From the NCBI GenBank assembly GCA_031272415.1, contig JAISTU010000145.1, positions 1-7,223 on the forward strand: a stretch of 7,223 nucleotides of DNA, in the 5' to 3' direction. A program made the position numbers and the translations under genes. This DNA comes from Bacteroidales bacterium (GTDB lineage Bacteria > Bacteroidota > Bacteroidia > Bacteroidales > WCHB1-69). Positions 6,507-7,223 of the stretch are shown piece by piece. Under the pieces are notes generated by a model. That model searched no databases. It had not been told where the DNA came from and saw nothing but the letters and a program-made list of their open reading frames with translations. Within the stretch, counting starts at the first letter, position 1. Each line of letters starts with the position of its first letter.

Positions 6507-6847
6507 AAAGCAAATGTCTTGTATATTGATTCATCTTCATAATATTCCGTGTCTTTTGAGTAAAACGGCAATGGAGTTCCATACAATTGAGTATGCTTTT
6601 TTGTAAAGGCACTAAATAGGTTGGTTTCGCTAATAATATCTTCAAAATAAGCGACAAAAATGCAAGCCATTTCTTTTGCATCTTCTTTATTATCAAGCAG
6701 TTGCATAATTTCTGAATTTTGAATGATATCCAATACTTTACTGCACAATGAATGATAATAATTATCTGCAAAATTAGCATCATCGTAAGGATGATACCGT
6801 AGCCAATCCTTTTGTAAAATTTTTCCGCTTTGTTTTTTTAATTTCAT
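6503..6847 (-). CDS. N-terminal fragment of the DUF3843-like protein
   Basis: This frame has 114 residues from the preferred ATG at 6847. An upstream in-frame ATG at 6889 would add 14 residues (MCTFCKLQ...), which look unlike the family and are probably not translated. Visible family features are KDWLRYHPY near the N-terminus, a helical segment (YYHSLCSKVLDII), AAYFEDIISETN-like sequence (here VAYFEDIISETN), and LYGTPLPFYSKD...YYEDE near the end. It terminates at a TGA immediately after FAF. On its own it would lack most of the protein. It is read first in the minus-strand direction, and no clear promoter was identified in the AT-rich DNA upstream. Confidence 0.6.
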   Translation of the reverse strand: MKLKKQSGKILQKDWLRYHPYDDANFADNYYHSLCSKVLDIIQNSEIMQLLDNKEDAKEMACIFVAYFEDIISETNLFSAFTKKHTQLYGTPLPFYSKDTEYYEDESIYKTFAF

Positions 6848-6895
6848 CTGTATTGATATTTTTTTTTGTAGTTTGCAAAAAGTACACATTTTTTT

Positions 6896-6923
6896 GAATT
6901 GAGAATTGAAAATGGAGAATTAT
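6896..6923. repeat. Short 7-base tandem repeat (about four units)
   Basis: Four successive heptads read GAATTGA, GAATTGA, AAATGGA, GAATTAT: two identical units and two degenerate ones. It lies in the gap between the start of the DUF3843-like gene and the inverted copy of the Rpn tail. It resembles short heptanucleotide repeats scattered through intergenic DNA of various bacteria. No function is evident. Confidence 0.5.
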
Positions 6924-6933
6924 TTTTTTGCAT

Positions 6934-7022
6934 TTTTAGAACGTTTTTCTCCTAAAATGAAAAAAAATCTCTTAAGCCTCAACTTTTTTTAACAAAGGAG
7001 GATGGATTTTTGCTAGAAATTT
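6934..7022 (-). repeat. Inverted copy of the Rpn downstream tail
   Basis: On the minus strand this follows the stop of the right Rpn gene by 15 bases and matches 626-715 of the plus strand, best over 7022-6960 (56 of 63 identical, no gaps). The same outer pairing (AAAAATC with GATTTTT) and inner pairing (CCTC-CTT with AAG-TT-GAGG) can form. One inner pair is C-G here and T-G in the left copy, which keeps pairing possible. It ends in T8 (minus strand, 6967-6960). Candidate roles are terminator, structured RNA or element end. Confidence 0.75.
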
Positions 7023-7037
7023 CCTCATTTTCCATTG

Positions 7038-7223
7038 CTATGTATTTATCCCATTTTGTGTTAGAATTTCAGCAATTGTAGCCATCGGAATATCAGTCAA
7101 AGCATGAATTTCTTCAACTGATTGCAACTTTTGCCACATTTTTATGATAAATTCTTTTCGCTCTTCTACTCTTCCTTTTGCCTCACCTTTCTTTTCACCC
7201 TCAACCAAACCTTCTGCTCTGCC
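7038..7223 (-). CDS. Rpn-family PD-(D/E)XK nuclease / putative transposase, C-terminal fragment (rest outside window)
   Basis: Sixty-one codons are visible in the minus strand, open to the right edge and ending at TAG (7040-7038). The visible part is the charged linker (GRAEGLVEGEKKGEAKGR, VEERKEF), a helix (IIKMWQKLQSVEEI) and a small HTH-like end finishing in TQNGINT, matching the C-terminal architecture and the last five residues of the left Rpn gene. The nuclease core is outside the window, so activity cannot be judged. It converges with the left copy across about 6.4 kb. Protein identity to the left copy is low outside the last residues, so these are diverged family members, not a recent duplication. 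Confidence 0.75.
   Translation of the reverse strand, partial: GRAEGLVEGEKKGEAKGRVEERKEFIIKMWQKLQSVEEIHALTDIPMATIAEILTQNGINT

Larger units (their letters stand above)
5259..6847 (-). pseudogene. DUF3843-like protein gene interrupted by a -1 frameshift at a T-run (whole locus)
   Basis: Two adjacent minus-strand reading frames together encode one DUF3843-type protein of about 529 residues. The first frame stops at a TGA (6503-6505) just after ...IYKTFAF. The second frame, shifted by -1, continues with L-I-W-F-C-L. Joined, this gives F-A-F-L-I-W-F directly after the conserved LPFY...YYEDE segment, which fits the family's usual 'DE...FLIW' continuation. The break sits in a run of five T (five A at 6505-6509 on the plus strand), and one extra T would restore the frame. 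Causes could be a recent mutation, a sequencing error, phase variation, or ribosomal slippage from UUU to UUU before a UGA. DUF3843 has no known function, and no catalytic motif is apparent to me. The start is taken at the ATG at 6847 (MKLKKQSGKILQKDWLRYHPY), which places the conserved KDWL.HPY motif near the N-terminus. Confidence 0.65.

Noticed and set aside
6478..6783. A 101-codon minus-strand frame overlapping the DUF3843 break
   Set aside because: It is the third frame across the same locus, with no family resemblance; both flanking frames carry the recognisable protein.
6848..6889. ATG at 6889 as the start of the DUF3843-like protein
   Set aside because: It adds 14 residues that do not look like the family; the ATG at 6847 puts KDWL.HPY close to the N-terminus as expected.

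Overview
The window is AT-rich DNA from a member of the Bacteroidota. The best evidence is a PorV/PorQ-family outer-membrane barrel (a family tied to the type IX secretion world), a DUF3843-type protein, a Rossmann/DUF2520 protein of the Bacteroidota type, and coding starts that lack clear Shine-Dalgarno sequences. I cannot name a genus.

Layout from left to right. (1) Positions 1-618 (+) hold the C-terminal part of an Rpn-family (PD-(D/E)XK 'recombination-promoting nuclease/putative transposase') protein that runs in from the left edge. It is followed by a noncoding tail (626-715) that recurs inverted near the right edge. (2) Positions 834-2537 (+) hold a 567-residue protein with an unrecognised N-terminal domain, a complete-looking response-regulator receiver domain, and a C-terminal region ending in an RNxxxH motif typical of HEPN ribonuclease domains. 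This is the most interesting gene here. (3) A convergent junction (2538-2633) carries nested inverted repeats. (4) Positions 2634-5146 (-) hold a compact group read right to left: PorV/PorQ-like barrel, RdgB/HAM1 nucleotide pyrophosphatase, and Rossmann/DUF2520 protein, the last two overlapping by ATGA. (5) Positions 5259-6847 (-) hold a DUF3843-like gene split by a one-base frameshift at a homopolymer. (6) Positions 6934-7022 are the inverted copy of the tail, directly downstream of a second partial Rpn-family gene (7038-7223, -).

The two Rpn genes point towards each other from the two edges. Each is followed by the same tail, which is about 89% identical over 63 ungapped bases, while the last 78 coding bases are only about 59% identical. 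The noncoding tail is therefore better conserved than the protein end it follows. It can fold into a two-tier hairpin ending in a T8 run.

The minus-strand group looks like ordinary chromosomal genes (nucleotide-pool cleaning, cell envelope). The receiver-HEPN gene, the two Rpn genes and the broken DUF3843 gene look accessory. No RNA genes, CRISPR arrays or classical insertion sequences were seen. All identities were counted by eye and all family assignments come from recognised motifs, not searches.
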